Positions 25,665 through 33,481 of a DNA stretch of 36,321 nt are shown here, piece after piece. This DNA comes from an uncultured Alphaproteobacteria bacterium (GTDB taxonomy: Bacteria; Pseudomonadota; Alphaproteobacteria; Micropepsales; Micropepsaceae). The notes under the pieces are model-generated. The model was given only the letters and a program-made list of their open reading frames with translations, was not told where the DNA came from and made no database searches. The translations under genes were made by a program, and so were the position numbers. Location: NCBI GenBank assembly GCA_903857685.1, contig CAIOFO010000141.1:1-36321 (forward strand), given 5' to 3'. Position 1 is the stretch's first letter, and every line of letters starts with the position of its first letter.

Positions 25665-25865
25665 TTATCGCTTCATGAAGTAATAGAAAAGGCCCAGACC
25701 CATGCTTGCACACAGCGAATAGGTCACGGGCACGGCAACATGCAGATTGCCCTGATTGATGGCGAAATCGCCCGGCAGCGGATCGAGCCCGATATAGGCG
25801 ATGGCCGGGGCCAAGGCCGCCGCGCCCACGATCACGATGCCCAGGATGAACAGAAGATGCCGCAT
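25665..25865 (-). CDS. DUF2905-type small membrane protein
   Basis: A 66-residue protein with two hydrophobic segments (about 3-24 and 44-62) and the DUF2905 centre L-P-G-D-F-A-I-N-Q-G-N. Relatives have L-P-G-D-I-x-I followed by P-I/L-T-T-S. No function is established for the family. It lies 24 bases after bioB and 39 bases before purH, all on the minus strand, so it is probably co-transcribed with them. Confidence 0.85.
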   Translation of the reverse strand: MRHLLFILGIVIVGAAALAPAIAYIGLDPLPGDFAINQGNLHVAVPVTYSLCASMGLGLFYYFMKR

Positions 25866-25889
25866 TCCCCGAGAATAGCGGAACCGGGG

Positions 25890-26882
25890 TTAAGGGTTGG
25901 TTGAGGCTGATTTCGCCGGCATGGACGTGAGGCCCAGCCTGGCAAAAAGGGCCTTGTCGGCGTCGGTTTGGGGGTTCGGCGTGGTCAGGAGTTTTTCGCC
26001 ATAAAAGATGGAATTGGCGCCGGCCAGGAAACTCAGGGCTTGCGTTTCGGCACTCATGGATTCGCGGCCCGCCGACAGGCGCACCACCGAGGCCGGCATG
26101 GTGATGCGCGCCACCGCGATGGTGCGGACGAAGTCAATCGGATCGAGGGGCGTTGCCCGGGCGGCGGGGGTGCCTTCGACCTGGACCAGGGCATTGATCG
26201 GCACCGACTGGGGATGGCTGGGCAGGGTGGCCAGCGCATGGATCATGCCGGTGCGGTCCTGGGCGCTTTCGCCCATGCCGACAATGCCGCCGCAACAGAC
26301 GCTTAGTCCCGCTTGCCGCACATTTTCCAGGGTCTCGAGGCGGTCCGTAAAAATCCGTGTACTGATGATATGGGGGTAATATTCGGGCGAGGTGTCGAGA
26401 TTGTGGTTGTAATAATCCAGTCCCGCGTCTTTCAGGCGGTTGGCCTGGGGTCCGGTCAGCATGCCCAGGGTAACGCAGCTTTCCAGCCCCATCGCCTTGA
26501 CGCCCTCGATCATGGCGCAGACGGCGTCGAGGTCCTTGTCCTTGGGCGAACGCCAGGCCGCGCCCATGCAGAAGCGCGAGGCGCCCGCCGCCTTGGCTTT
26601 CGCCGCATCGGCCAGCACGGCCTGCACATCCATCAGCTTTTCCGCCTTGACGCCGGTGTCGTATTGCGCCGCCTGCGGGCAATAGGCGCAGTCTTCGGGA
26701 CAGCCGCCGGTCTTGATCGAGAGCAGGGTCGAGATCTGCACCTCGGTAGAGACGAAATTGCGCCGGTGCACCGTCATCGCCCGGAACATCAGTTCGGGAA
26801 AAGGCAGCGCGAACAGCGCTGCGATTTCCTCGCGGGTCCAGTCGTTGCGGGGCGTGGTGTCGGCGGCCAAGGGTGCGTTCAT
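25890..26882 (-). CDS. bioB: Biotin synthase
   Basis: Radical-SAM enzyme that inserts sulfur into dethiobiotin. In the 330-residue protein the SAM cluster is C61-x3-C65-x2-C68. The [2Fe-2S] ligands are C105, C136, C196 and R268. All are offset by exactly eight residues from the E. coli positions (53/57/60, 97, 128, 188, 260), so the enzyme looks complete. No other bio genes are in the window. The upstream region contains a hairpin but no TTATCTATAA-like BioR box that I could see. Confidence 0.98.
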   Translation of the reverse strand: MNAPLAADTTPRNDWTREEIAALFALPFPELMFRAMTVHRRNFVSTEVQISTLLSIKTGGCPEDCAYCPQAAQYDTGVKAEKLMDVQAVLADAAKAKAAGASRFCMGAAWRSPKDKDLDAVCAMIEGVKAMGLESCVTLGMLTGPQANRLKDAGLDYYNHNLDTSPEYYPHIISTRIFTDRLETLENVRQAGLSVCCGGIVGMGESAQDRTGMIHALATLPSHPQSVPINALVQVEGTPAARATPLDPIDFVRTIAVARITMPASVVRLSAGRESMSAETQALSFLAGANSIFYGEKLLTTPNPQTDADKALFARLGLTSMPAKSASTNP

Positions 26883-26936
26883 GGCGGCATTAAACCCGGT
26901 TCCGGGGCCGGTATAAAGGGCGACAGAAACAGTGGA

Positions 26937-26975
26937 CGTGGGAGGGCCAAAACGCTAACAAAAGCGCCTCCCACG
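26937..26975. promoter_or_regulatory. Hairpin between bioB and tRNA-Leu
   Basis: CGTGGGAGG (26937-26945) pairs with CCTCCCACG (26967-26975), with a nested CGCT/AGCG. It lies in the divergent space between bioB (55 bases away) and the tRNA (19 bases away). It could be in the bioB leader or act as an operator. There is no U-tract on either strand. Confidence 0.35.
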
Positions 26976-26994
26976 ACTTCGGTCTGGGGCCTGT

Positions 26995-27079
26995 GCGGGC
27001 GTGGTGGAACTGGTAGACGCGCCAGACTCAAAATCTGGTACCGAAAGGTGTGTCGGTTCGATTCCGACCGCCCGCACCA
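26995..27079 (+). tRNA. tRNA-Leu (anticodon CAA)
   Basis: 85 bases including encoded CCA. Acceptor stem GCGGGCG/CGCCCGC, discriminator A. Anticodon stem CCAGA/TCTGG with loop CTCAAAA, anticodon CAA at 27029-27031. It has a long variable arm as expected for class II leucine tRNA, and T-arm GTCGGTTCGATTCCGAC. Confidence 0.97.
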
Positions 27080-27112
27080 TTGATATTCGCCCACCGTGGG
27101 GGCGAATATCAA
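27080..27112 (+). terminator. Hairpin directly after tRNA-Leu
   Basis: TTGATATTCGCCC (27080-27092), loop ACCGTGG, GGGCGAATATCAA (27100-27112). The 13-bp stem is perfect and starts at the base after CCA. It probably ends the tRNA transcript, or helps 3' processing. No U-tract follows. Confidence 0.6.
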
Positions 27113-27212
27113 TGCCAAGCAACCGCTAGCGTCAGCGTCGTGCGGTTGCGCGGCAGTGGTGCTTGGGTGGTCGGCAATGGACCGCACACTCGGTCAACTC
27201 GCGGGAAACTTG

Positions 27213-27731
27213 ATGTCCACGTCCGACAGCGCCTTCCTGATCATCCCCGCGCGCGGCGCCGCCGATATTGCCGTCGTCGCGGCGCTGTTCCAGGAATTCG
27301 CCGCCTCGCTGCCCATTGATCTTGGACCGCAGGGTTTCCAGGACGAACTTGACTCGCTGCCCGGCGCCTACGCGCCGCCACGTGGCGCGTTGCTGCTGGC
27401 CAGGCAAGGTGACAAGACGCTGGGCTGTATCGCCGTCAAGCCGCTGGCGCCGCCCGCGATCGGCGAGATCAAGCGGCTTTATGTTCGGCCGGGAGGCCGC
27501 GGGCTGGGCGCCGGCAAGGCGCTGATCGCCGCCATCATGGCCGCCGCCGAGCGGATCGGCTACGAGGAGCTCAAGCTCGATACCCTGCCGCACCTGACCA
27601 CCGCCATCGCGCTTTACCGCGCGGCGGGGTTTGTCCCTATCCCGCCCTATGGCAGCTTTCCCTATCCGGGGCTGGTTTGTCTGGGGCGGAAATTGCGCGG
27701 CTTTGACCGGTTGCCAGACGACACGGACTAG
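27213..27731 (+). CDS. GNAT-family N-acetyltransferase
   Basis: A 172-residue GNAT protein from ATG 27213; ATG 27177 is an in-frame alternative with an unlike leader. Motif A is G-E-I-K-R-L-Y-V-R-P-G-G-R-G-L-G-A-G-K-A-L-I (residues about 90-111). It is followed by L-K-L-D-T-L-P-H-L-T-T-A-I-A-L-Y-R-A-A-G-F, a subgroup signature common in stand-alone bacterial GNATs. Acceptor unknown. It lies between tRNA-Leu and the permease gene. Confidence 0.88.
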   Translation: MSTSDSAFLIIPARGAADIAVVAALFQEFAASLPIDLGPQGFQDELDSLPGAYAPPRGALLLARQGDKTLGCIAVKPLAPPAIGEIKRLYVRPGGRGLGAGKALIAAIMAAAERIGYEELKLDTLPHLTTAIALYRAAGFVPIPPYGSFPYPGLVCLGRKLRGFDRLPDDTD

Positions 27732-27801
27732 CTGCTAAGCTGCCCCGGGGACTTAGGGGGCTCGCGCCATCGCTTCGCTAGATATTGCCTCGCCGCCCGG
27801 C

Positions 27802-29121
27802 GTGCGCGGTCACCTGTTGCGGATTTTCGGGCTGGGCTTCGGCCTGGCCGTGGTGATCGGCGGGGTGGTCGGCTCCGGCATCATGCGCAATCCATCCGTG
27901 GTGGCGAGCGGGTTTCCCAATCCCGCGCTGATTCTTTTGGTGTGGCTGGGCGGCGGCTTGTTCGTGATGATCGACGCCATGCCCACGGTCGAACTGGGCG
28001 CGGCCATTCCGCTGGCGGGCGGACCCTATTCCATCATCAGCCGCGCCATCGGGCCGCGCAGCGGCTTTCTGATCGGCTGGGCCGACTGGTGCCAGCTGGC
28101 GGTTTCCACCGGCTTCATCACCGTGGCGTTCGGCGAATATGTCCACCGGCTGAGCTTGCTGCCGGGATTGACCACGGGCGACATCGCCATCGGGTTGGTG
28201 GCGGCCTGCGGCGTGGTCAACTGGATCGGCGCGCGCACCGGCGGCAATTCGCAGAATATCGGCACCCTGCTGAAAGGATTGGGGCTGGTGGTGCTGGTGG
28301 CGGCGCTGTTTTTCGCGCCCGCCAGCAGCGCAGTGGTGACGGGTCCGCCGCCGCCGGCTTTCTCCTGGGTGGCGGCGGCCGTGGCGCTGCGCGCCATCTA
28401 CGGCGCCTATGTCGGCTGGCAGGCGGCGATCTATTTTTCCGAGGAAGTCGAAACGCCGGAGCGCAATGTCGCCCGCGCCACCTTTACCGGCATCGCGCTG
28501 ATCGCCGCGCTTTATGTGCTGGTCAACGCGGCGGTGCTGCATGTGCTGCCGCTGGGGGTGCTCACCCATTCCACCTTGGCGGCAGCCGATGCCGCCAGGA
28601 TCGTGCTGGGCCCGGGCAGCGGCACCATCGTCACGGCCTTGGCGATCCTGTGCGTGGCCACCCTGGCCAACATTCAGATCATGGAACTGACCCGCACCAC
28701 CTATGCCATGGCGCGCCAGGGCGCGCTACCGCCCCGCCTGGCATCCGTGTCGGCCAGCGGCACGCCACGCGCGGCGCTGATGGTGGGGCTGGTGGCGGCC
28801 ATCGCGATCATCGCCGCGGCGGACCGGATGCATGGCCAATTGTATGAAATCCTGCTGGACCTTTATGCGCCGTTCATCATGCTGATCTTCCTGGCGCTGA
28901 GCTTCGCGGCCATCCGCCTGCGCCGCACCGAGCCCGACCTGCGCCGCCCCTGGAAGATGCCGCTGTTCCCGCTGCCGGCGCTGGTGAGCATGACGATCAA
29001 TGCCGCGCTGCTGGTGCTGTTCCTGGTCTCGGACTGGAAGACCGGCATCTGGTCGGCGCTGCTGCTGGCGATGGCGTTGCCGCTTTACGGACTGGGACGC
29101 AGGCGATTGCCTGAGGCATAG
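27802..29121 (+). CDS. APC-superfamily amino acid permease
   Basis: A 439-residue polytopic membrane protein, given here from GTG 27802. Helix 1 contains the APC substrate motif V-V-G-S-G-I-M-R-N-P. About twelve helices follow, with P-L-A-G-G-P-Y between helices 2 and 3 and R-R-P-W-K-M-P near the C-terminus, typical of amino acid/polyamine antiporters. The frame is open upstream to 27757. AGGGGG at 27755-27760 is placed for an ATC at 27769, not for the GTG, so the start is uncertain and the N-terminus may be up to 11 residues longer. Substrate unknown. Confidence 0.88.
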   Translation: MRGHLLRIFGLGFGLAVVIGGVVGSGIMRNPSVVASGFPNPALILLVWLGGGLFVMIDAMPTVELGAAIPLAGGPYSIISRAIGPRSGFLIGWADWCQLAVSTGFITVAFGEYVHRLSLLPGLTTGDIAIGLVAACGVVNWIGARTGGNSQNIGTLLKGLGLVVLVAALFFAPASSAVVTGPPPPAFSWVAAAVALRAIYGAYVGWQAAIYFSEEVETPERNVARATFTGIALIAALYVLVNAAVLHVLPLGVLTHSTLAAADAARIVLGPGSGTIVTALAILCVATLANIQIMELTRTTYAMARQGALPPRLASVSASGTPRAALMVGLVAAIAIIAAADRMHGQLYEILLDLYAPFIMLIFLALSFAAIRLRRTEPDLRRPWKMPLFPLPALVSMTINAALLVLFLVSDWKTGIWSALLLAMALPLYGLGRRRLPEA

Positions 29122-29197
29122 CAGGGCCGCGCGGCGCGCGTTTCCGGGGGGCCTGGCGAATCTGTAGAATAGCAACGCATCCGATGGAGTCTGCACC

Positions 29198-29481
29198 ATG
29201 CTGGAACTGCGCCCCAACTGCGAATGCTGCAATCGTGACCTGCCGCCGGATAGCATCGAGGCGCGCATCTGCAGCTATGATGCACCTTCTGCGCGGACTG
29301 CGCCGAGACAGTCCTCAAAGGCGTCTGTCCCAATTGCGGCGGCAATTTTGCGCCGCGCCCGATCAGGCCGGCGGCGAAACTGATCAAGGATCCGCCATCG
29401 ACGCACCGCGTGCTTGCGGCCGGGGACTGCAATAAAAAACGGCGCCCCGAGGAGAGCGCCGCTTTCCTTGCCTGTTTCTGA
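29198..29481 (+). pseudogene. DUF1272 protein gene with a -1 frameshift
   Basis: ATG 29198 follows GGAG by eight bases and opens with M-L-E-L-R-P-N-C-E-C-C-N-R-D-L-P-P, the DUF1272 N-terminus. After Y27 the codon expected as GAR has only GA (29279-29280). From 29281 the family continues in another frame as C-T-F-C-A-D-C-A-E-T-V-L-K-G-V-C-P-N-C-G-G and R-P-A-A-K-L-I-K to a TGA at 29479-29481. The intact protein would bind zinc through about eight cysteines. The unshifted frame gives a 61-residue product lacking the second half. A recent mutation or a sequence error are equally possible. The last part overlaps the terminator of the RcnB-like gene. Confidence 0.8.
29434..29461 (-). terminator. 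Intrinsic terminator of the RcnB-like gene
   Basis: CGGCGC (29440-29445) and GCGCCG (29456-29461), followed on the minus strand by a six-base U-tract (A-run 29434-29439). It lies 27 bases past the RcnB-like stop and inside the 3' end of the frameshifted DUF1272 gene. Confidence 0.75.
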
Positions 29482-29487
29482 TCCTGG

Positions 29488-29826
29488 CTAGTGGCCGGCC
29501 ATGATGATGGAGGCGATCAGGCCCGTGGCGGCGGCGGCGAGAACGAAATTGCCGTCCACCTGGCGCCACTCATAGCCGCGCGGGGGCTTGCGCAAGTGAT
29601 GGCTGCGGTAGTCGATGTGCCGGCCGCGATTCCAGTCGTCATGACCGATCTTGCCGCCTTCGTGCCAATCGGGATGCCCGTGACCATTCATGGGACCGTG
29701 CATCGCCATGGCGGGGCCGCGCATGGAATCATGGCCGCGATCACGATTATCCCGGCCCTGGGCGAAGGCCGAGCCGGTGCCCGCAAGCAGCGTCAAGGCA
29801 AGAGCGGAAGCGAGTATCTTTTTCAT
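29488..29826 (-). CDS. RcnB-like His-rich periplasmic protein
   Basis: A 112-residue exported protein from ATG 29826. AAAGGA is seven bases upstream, and the longer open frame is noise. A signal peptide ends at about A-F-A/Q-G-R (residue 22). The middle is rich in H, M, G and D, suiting metal binding. The C-terminal R-S-H-H-L-R-K-P-P-R-G-Y-E-W-R-Q-V-D-G-N-F-V-L (75-96) is the RcnB-domain pattern, followed by a short hydrophobic end. E. coli RcnB affects Ni/Co homeostasis; that function here is an inference from the domain only. Own terminator at 29434-29461. Confidence 0.82.
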   Translation of the reverse strand: MKKILASALALTLLAGTGSAFAQGRDNRDRGHDSMRGPAMAMHGPMNGHGHPDWHEGGKIGHDDWNRGRHIDYRSHHLRKPPRGYEWRQVDGNFVLAAAATGLIASIIMAGH

Positions 29827-29977
29827 GGCAATATCCTTTCTTGGAAAAAGCGATGCGATGAAATTGACAACCGCGGCATGAACCCTGCCTGAATGGTTTG
29901 CGGCGGAAATGTAATCTTTGTCGCAAAGTGTGCGCGCGGGCTCAGGAAAGCCTTGTAAACCGGGCCTTGCAAAATAT

Positions 29978-30760
29978 TCAGGCCGCTGTCCAACCGCCAT
30001 CAATCGCCAGGATCGCGCCGGTGATGGAGCGGGCGAGGTCGGAGGTGAGATAGAGCGCCAGGCCGGCGATTTCTTCCACGGTGACGAATTCCTTGGTGGG
30101 CTGGGCGGCGAGAAGAACATCCTTGATCACCTGCTCGCGCGTCAGGCCGCGCGCCGCCATGGTGTCGGGAATCTGTTTTTCCACCAGCGGCGTCCAGACA
30201 TAGCCGGGGCAGATGGCGTTGACGGTAATGCCGTGCGCCGCCGTTTCGAGCGCCACGGTCTTGGTCAGGCCGGCAATGCCGTGCTTGGCCGAAACATAGG
30301 CCGACTTGAAGGGCGAGGCGACCAGCGCATGGGCCGAGGCGGTCGAGATGATGCGGCCCCATTTGCGGGCCTTCATGCCGGGCACGGCGGCGCGCATGGC
30401 ATGGAAGGCGGCGGAAAGATTGATGGCGATGATCTGGTCCCATTTCTCGACCGGAAATTCCTCGACCGGGGCGACAAACTGGATGCCGGCATTGTTGACC
30501 AGGATATCGACGCTGCCCAGCTGCTTCTCGGCATCGGCGATCATGGCGGCGATCTCGGCCCCCTTGCTCATATCGGCGCCGGAATAGATCGCCTTGACCC
30601 CGAAATCCTTTTCGATGCCGCTGCGCTCCTTTTCGATCGCGTCCTTGTCGCCAAAGCCGTTGATCACGACATGGGCGCCGTCCTGCGCGTAGGTCCGGGC
30701 GATGGCCAGGCCGATGCCCGAGGTCGAGCCGGTGACGAGGGCGACTTTACCTTTGAGCAT
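29978..30760 (-). CDS. bdhA: D-3-hydroxybutyrate dehydrogenase
   Basis: SDR enzyme interconverting 3-hydroxybutyrate and acetoacetate with NAD, a step in poly-hydroxybutyrate use. The 260-residue protein starts at ATG 30760. Motifs are G11-S-T-S-G-I-G17, N89-N-A-G, N114, S142, Y155-x3-K159, and the C-terminal D-G-G-W-T-A. The stretches V-N-N-A-G-I-Q and A-P-V-E-E-F-P-V-E-K-W are characteristic of 3-HB dehydrogenases within the SDRs. It diverges from the patatin-like gene across 122 bases. The 29827-29977 gap downstream shows nothing I would call. Confidence 0.93.
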   Translation of the reverse strand: MLKGKVALVTGSTSGIGLAIARTYAQDGAHVVINGFGDKDAIEKERSGIEKDFGVKAIYSGADMSKGAEIAAMIADAEKQLGSVDILVNNAGIQFVAPVEEFPVEKWDQIIAINLSAAFHAMRAAVPGMKARKWGRIISTASAHALVASPFKSAYVSAKHGIAGLTKTVALETAAHGITVNAICPGYVWTPLVEKQIPDTMAARGLTREQVIKDVLLAAQPTKEFVTVEEIAGLALYLTSDLARSITGAILAIDGGWTAA

Positions 30761-30882
30761 GGCGGATATCCCGAGATTGCCGCGCCAGCATGCCACAAAT
30801 AGGTGTTTTCCCCGCGCGCATTAAAGACGCAGTTAACAATATAATCGGGGAAAATTAAGACGAATCCGATAGACTTGAGCCC

Positions 30883-32052
30883 ATGGACACAAAACCGATA
30901 CATCCGGGGTTCTCCCCCACCGGCCGCATGAGCCGTCCCGAGCGCTGCGACCGCATCGCCCTGGTGCTGCAGGGCGGCGGCGCGCTGGGCGCCTACCAGG
31001 CGGGGGTCTACCAGGCGCTGCATGAAGCGGGGCTGGACCCGGACTGGATCTCGGGCGTCTCGATCGGCGGCATCAATGCCGCCATCATCGCCGGCAATCC
31101 GATGGAACAGCGGCTGGAAGCCTTGAGCGAATTCTGGCGGCGCATCACCGACCGCACCCTATGGCTGTCGGCGCCGGACGGCGATATTTTCCGCCAGTGG
31201 CGCAACGCCTTCAGCGCCATGACCACCCTCTTTCAGGGACAGCCCGGCTTCTTCGAGCCGCACAAGATCAATCCCTGGCTGCTGCCGGCCGGCGCCAAGG
31301 ATTCCACCAGCTATTACGATACCGCGCCGCTGCGCCAGACCCTGACCGAGGTGATCGATTTCGATCTCATCAACCGCAAGACGGTGCGTTTTTCGGTGGG
31401 GGCGGTGAATGTGGTGTCGGGCAATTTCGTGTTTTTCGACAACCAGACCGACACCATCGTGCCCGAGCATGTGATGGCCTCGGGCGCGCTGCCGCCCGGC
31501 TTTCCCATGGTCAAGATTGGCACCGATCACTACTGGGACGGCGGCGTGGTTTCCAATACGCCGCTGCAGCATCTGCTGGCGCAGGACGACAATCTCAATT
31601 CGCTGGTCTTCCAGGTCGATCTTTTCAGCGCCCGCGGGCCGTTGCCGCGCACAATTCAGGACGTGATGGGACGCGAGAAGGACATTGTCTATTCCTCGCG
31701 CACCCGCCAGGTCACCGACATGTTCGCCCGGCTGCAGCGCTGGAAGACGCGGGCCTATGAGGCGCTGGTCAAGGTGCCGGAGGCCGATCTCAGCGACGAG
31801 CAGCGGGCGATGCGCGACAAGCTGGCCGACCTGCCGCAGGCCACGATCCTGCAACTGATCTACCAGCGCAAAAATTACGAGAGCAACACGCGCGATTATG
31901 AATTCTCCGCCGACTCCATGCATGAGCATTGGCAGAACGGGCTGGATGACACCCGCCGCACCCTGACGCGCCAGGACTGGCTATCCATCCCGCCCCAGGG
32001 CGTGGGCATCGTCACCCATGACGTGCACCGCGATTACGACAAACCCGCCTAA
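30883..32052 (+). CDS. Patatin-like phospholipase with DUF3734 C-terminus
   Basis: A 389-residue patatin-family lipid acyl hydrolase. The oxyanion loop is G-G-G-A-L-G-A-Y-Q-A-G (31-41), the nucleophile S60 is in G-V-S-I-G-G, and the dyad aspartate D219 is in W-D-G-G. The C-terminal 130 residues match the DUF3734 type found with this subclass. No signal peptide is visible, so it is probably cytoplasmic or membrane-peripheral. It is divergently arranged with bdhA, an arrangement I associate with PHB-using alphaproteobacteria, so a role at storage granules or membranes is possible but unproven. Confidence 0.9.
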   Translation: MDTKPIHPGFSPTGRMSRPERCDRIALVLQGGGALGAYQAGVYQALHEAGLDPDWISGVSIGGINAAIIAGNPMEQRLEALSEFWRRITDRTLWLSAPDGDIFRQWRNAFSAMTTLFQGQPGFFEPHKINPWLLPAGAKDSTSYYDTAPLRQTLTEVIDFDLINRKTVRFSVGAVNVVSGNFVFFDNQTDTIVPEHVMASGALPPGFPMVKIGTDHYWDGGVVSNTPLQHLLAQDDNLNSLVFQVDLFSARGPLPRTIQDVMGREKDIVYSSRTRQVTDMFARLQRWKTRAYEALVKVPEADLSDEQRAMRDKLADLPQATILQLIYQRKNYESNTRDYEFSADSMHEHWQNGLDDTRRTLTRQDWLSIPPQGVGIVTHDVHRDYDKPA

Positions 32053-32148
32053 AACCGCCTGAAACCGGACCAAAATCCGCCCCCGGACCCACTGGCGACG
32101 GCATTGCTTTTTTTGTAATGTTGCCGCCGCCTAAATGGGGGGTGACGC

Positions 32149-32709
32149 ATGGCAAAACGCCAGTGCGGAAGCTGCACCTTATGCTGCAAGGTCCTGGGCA
32201 ACGCGGCGCTGAAAAAGCCGCTGGGCGCCTGGTGCGCGCATTGCCAGCCCGGCCAAGGCTGCGCCATCTACGAGAGCCGCCCGCAGGAATGCCGCAAATT
32301 CACCTGCGCCTGGCTGGCCGATGAGAGCCTGGGCGAGGAATGGTACCCGAGGAAATCCAAGATCGTCCTGACCTATGACCGCGACCGCGTCGTGGCGCAT
32401 GTCGATCCCGGCGCGCCCGATGCGTGGCGCAAGCAGCCCTATTTCACGGTTCTGAACCAGATGATGCAGGCCGGGCTGGCGCAAGGACGGCTGGTCTATG
32501 CCGCCATCAACGAGCAGCATGTCCTGCTGCTGCCGGACCGCCAGGAAAGCCTGGGGCCGCTGGCCGAAGCGGATGAGGTTGAACTGGCGACCATCGCCAG
32601 GCCCGGCGGACTGGAATACCGGGTTGCGGTGAAACGCGGCAGGCCCGCGGAAATTGACGCGGGGCTTTCGCCGCCGCGTATGCAGCACGATCACGAACAA
32701 AAAAGCTGA
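32149..32709 (+). CDS. YkgJ-type cysteine-cluster protein, copy 1
   Basis: A 186-residue cytoplasmic protein with the CxxCxxCC family signature. C6, C9, C12 and C13 are followed by C29, C32, C38, C48 and C53, which probably bind zinc or an Fe-S cluster. GGGGGGTGA precedes ATG 32149 by a short spacer. The same nine cysteines lie at identical positions in the convergent gene at 32832-33326, and about half of the residues match. Copy 1 has a longer, hydrophilic C-terminal tail. No function is established for the family. Confidence 0.85.
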   Translation: MAKRQCGSCTLCCKVLGNAALKKPLGAWCAHCQPGQGCAIYESRPQECRKFTCAWLADESLGEEWYPRKSKIVLTYDRDRVVAHVDPGAPDAWRKQPYFTVLNQMMQAGLAQGRLVYAAINEQHVLLLPDRQESLGPLAEADEVELATIARPGGLEYRVAVKRGRPAEIDAGLSPPRMQHDHEQKS

Positions 32710-32797
32710 TACGGCCAAACTTCAGCGGAGATCGGGGTCTTTTTTCGCCCTCGGTCTTTTCGTCCGGCCGTGTCCAAGGCCATTGGAGCGGCGTTCG

Positions 32798-32830
32798 CCG
32801 GATGAAAGGTCCACTGGACCTTTCATCCGG
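32798..32830. terminator. 33-bp near-perfect palindrome between convergent paralogues
   Basis: CCGGATGAAAGGTCCA (32798-32813), central C, TGGACCTTTCATCCGG (32815-32830). It ends one base before the stop codon of copy 2 and can form a 15-bp stem with a three-base loop in either transcript. It probably acts as a bidirectional terminator or 3' protector, although neither side has a U-tract. Confidence 0.6.
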
Positions 32831-32831
32831 C

Positions 32832-33326
32832 TCACCCTTTGACGACCGTGACCTTGTATTCCCGGCCATTCGGACCGGAGACCGGTTCCACCTGCACGTC
32901 ATCATTGGCTTGCAGCACACCCAGCTCCGCCTGCCGGTCCGGCAACAGAAGCGTGAAGTGATCGGATATGGCGACATAGACCAGCATGCCCTTGGGCAGG
33001 TTTTTCTGCATGATCCGGTTCAGGCCTTCGAAATAGGGCGATTTCCTCCACGCCGCCGGCGTTGCCGGATCGACGCGGGCGACGATGTGGCCCGATTGCA
33101 TGGTCAGCACGATCTTGGCTTTTTTCGGATACCAATCCTCGCCCAGGCTCTCGTCCATCAGCCAGCCGCAATTGAAGGTCCGGCATTCACCCGGGCGGTC
33201 CTGGTAGATCTTGCAGCCCCCTGACGGCAGGCAATGGGTGCACCAGGCGTTTTCCGTCTTGCCTATTTCCGGAACGCTCATCACCTTGCAGCACAAGGTG
33301 CAACTACCGCATTCGCGTTTGGCCAT
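32832..33326 (-). CDS. YkgJ-type cysteine-cluster protein, copy 2
   Basis: A 164-residue paralogue of the protein encoded at 32149-32709, in convergent orientation. Both begin M-A-K-R-x-C-G-S-C-T-L-C-C-K-V. Cysteines 6, 9, 12, 13, 29, 32, 38, 48 and 53 match exactly, and the blocks D-E-S-L-G-E-x-W-Y-P-x-K and L-L-L-P-D-R-Q are shared. It lacks the 20-residue tail of copy 1. The pair looks like an old inverted duplication. Metal binding is inferred; function is unknown. Confidence 0.85.
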   Translation of the reverse strand: MAKRECGSCTLCCKVMSVPEIGKTENAWCTHCLPSGGCKIYQDRPGECRTFNCGWLMDESLGEDWYPKKAKIVLTMQSGHIVARVDPATPAAWRKSPYFEGLNRIMQKNLPKGMLVYVAISDHFTLLLPDRQAELGVLQANDDVQVEPVSGPNGREYKVTVVKG

Positions 33327-33481
33327 GGCGTCTCTGGTCCCAAGTCATTGAAAGCATTGTGTGATAATGACATTCCTTGTGGCATGTTTCGCAAACGGCC
33401 ACAAACACAATACTACGTCGGCAGATATCCCCATTGCCACGAAGAATCCGGGACACCGGATTTTGCCATCAGGTCTGCGCC

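Noticed and set aside
26883..26994. BioR operator upstream of bioB
   Set aside because: No TTATCTATAA-like palindrome. The only structure is a GC-rich hairpin.
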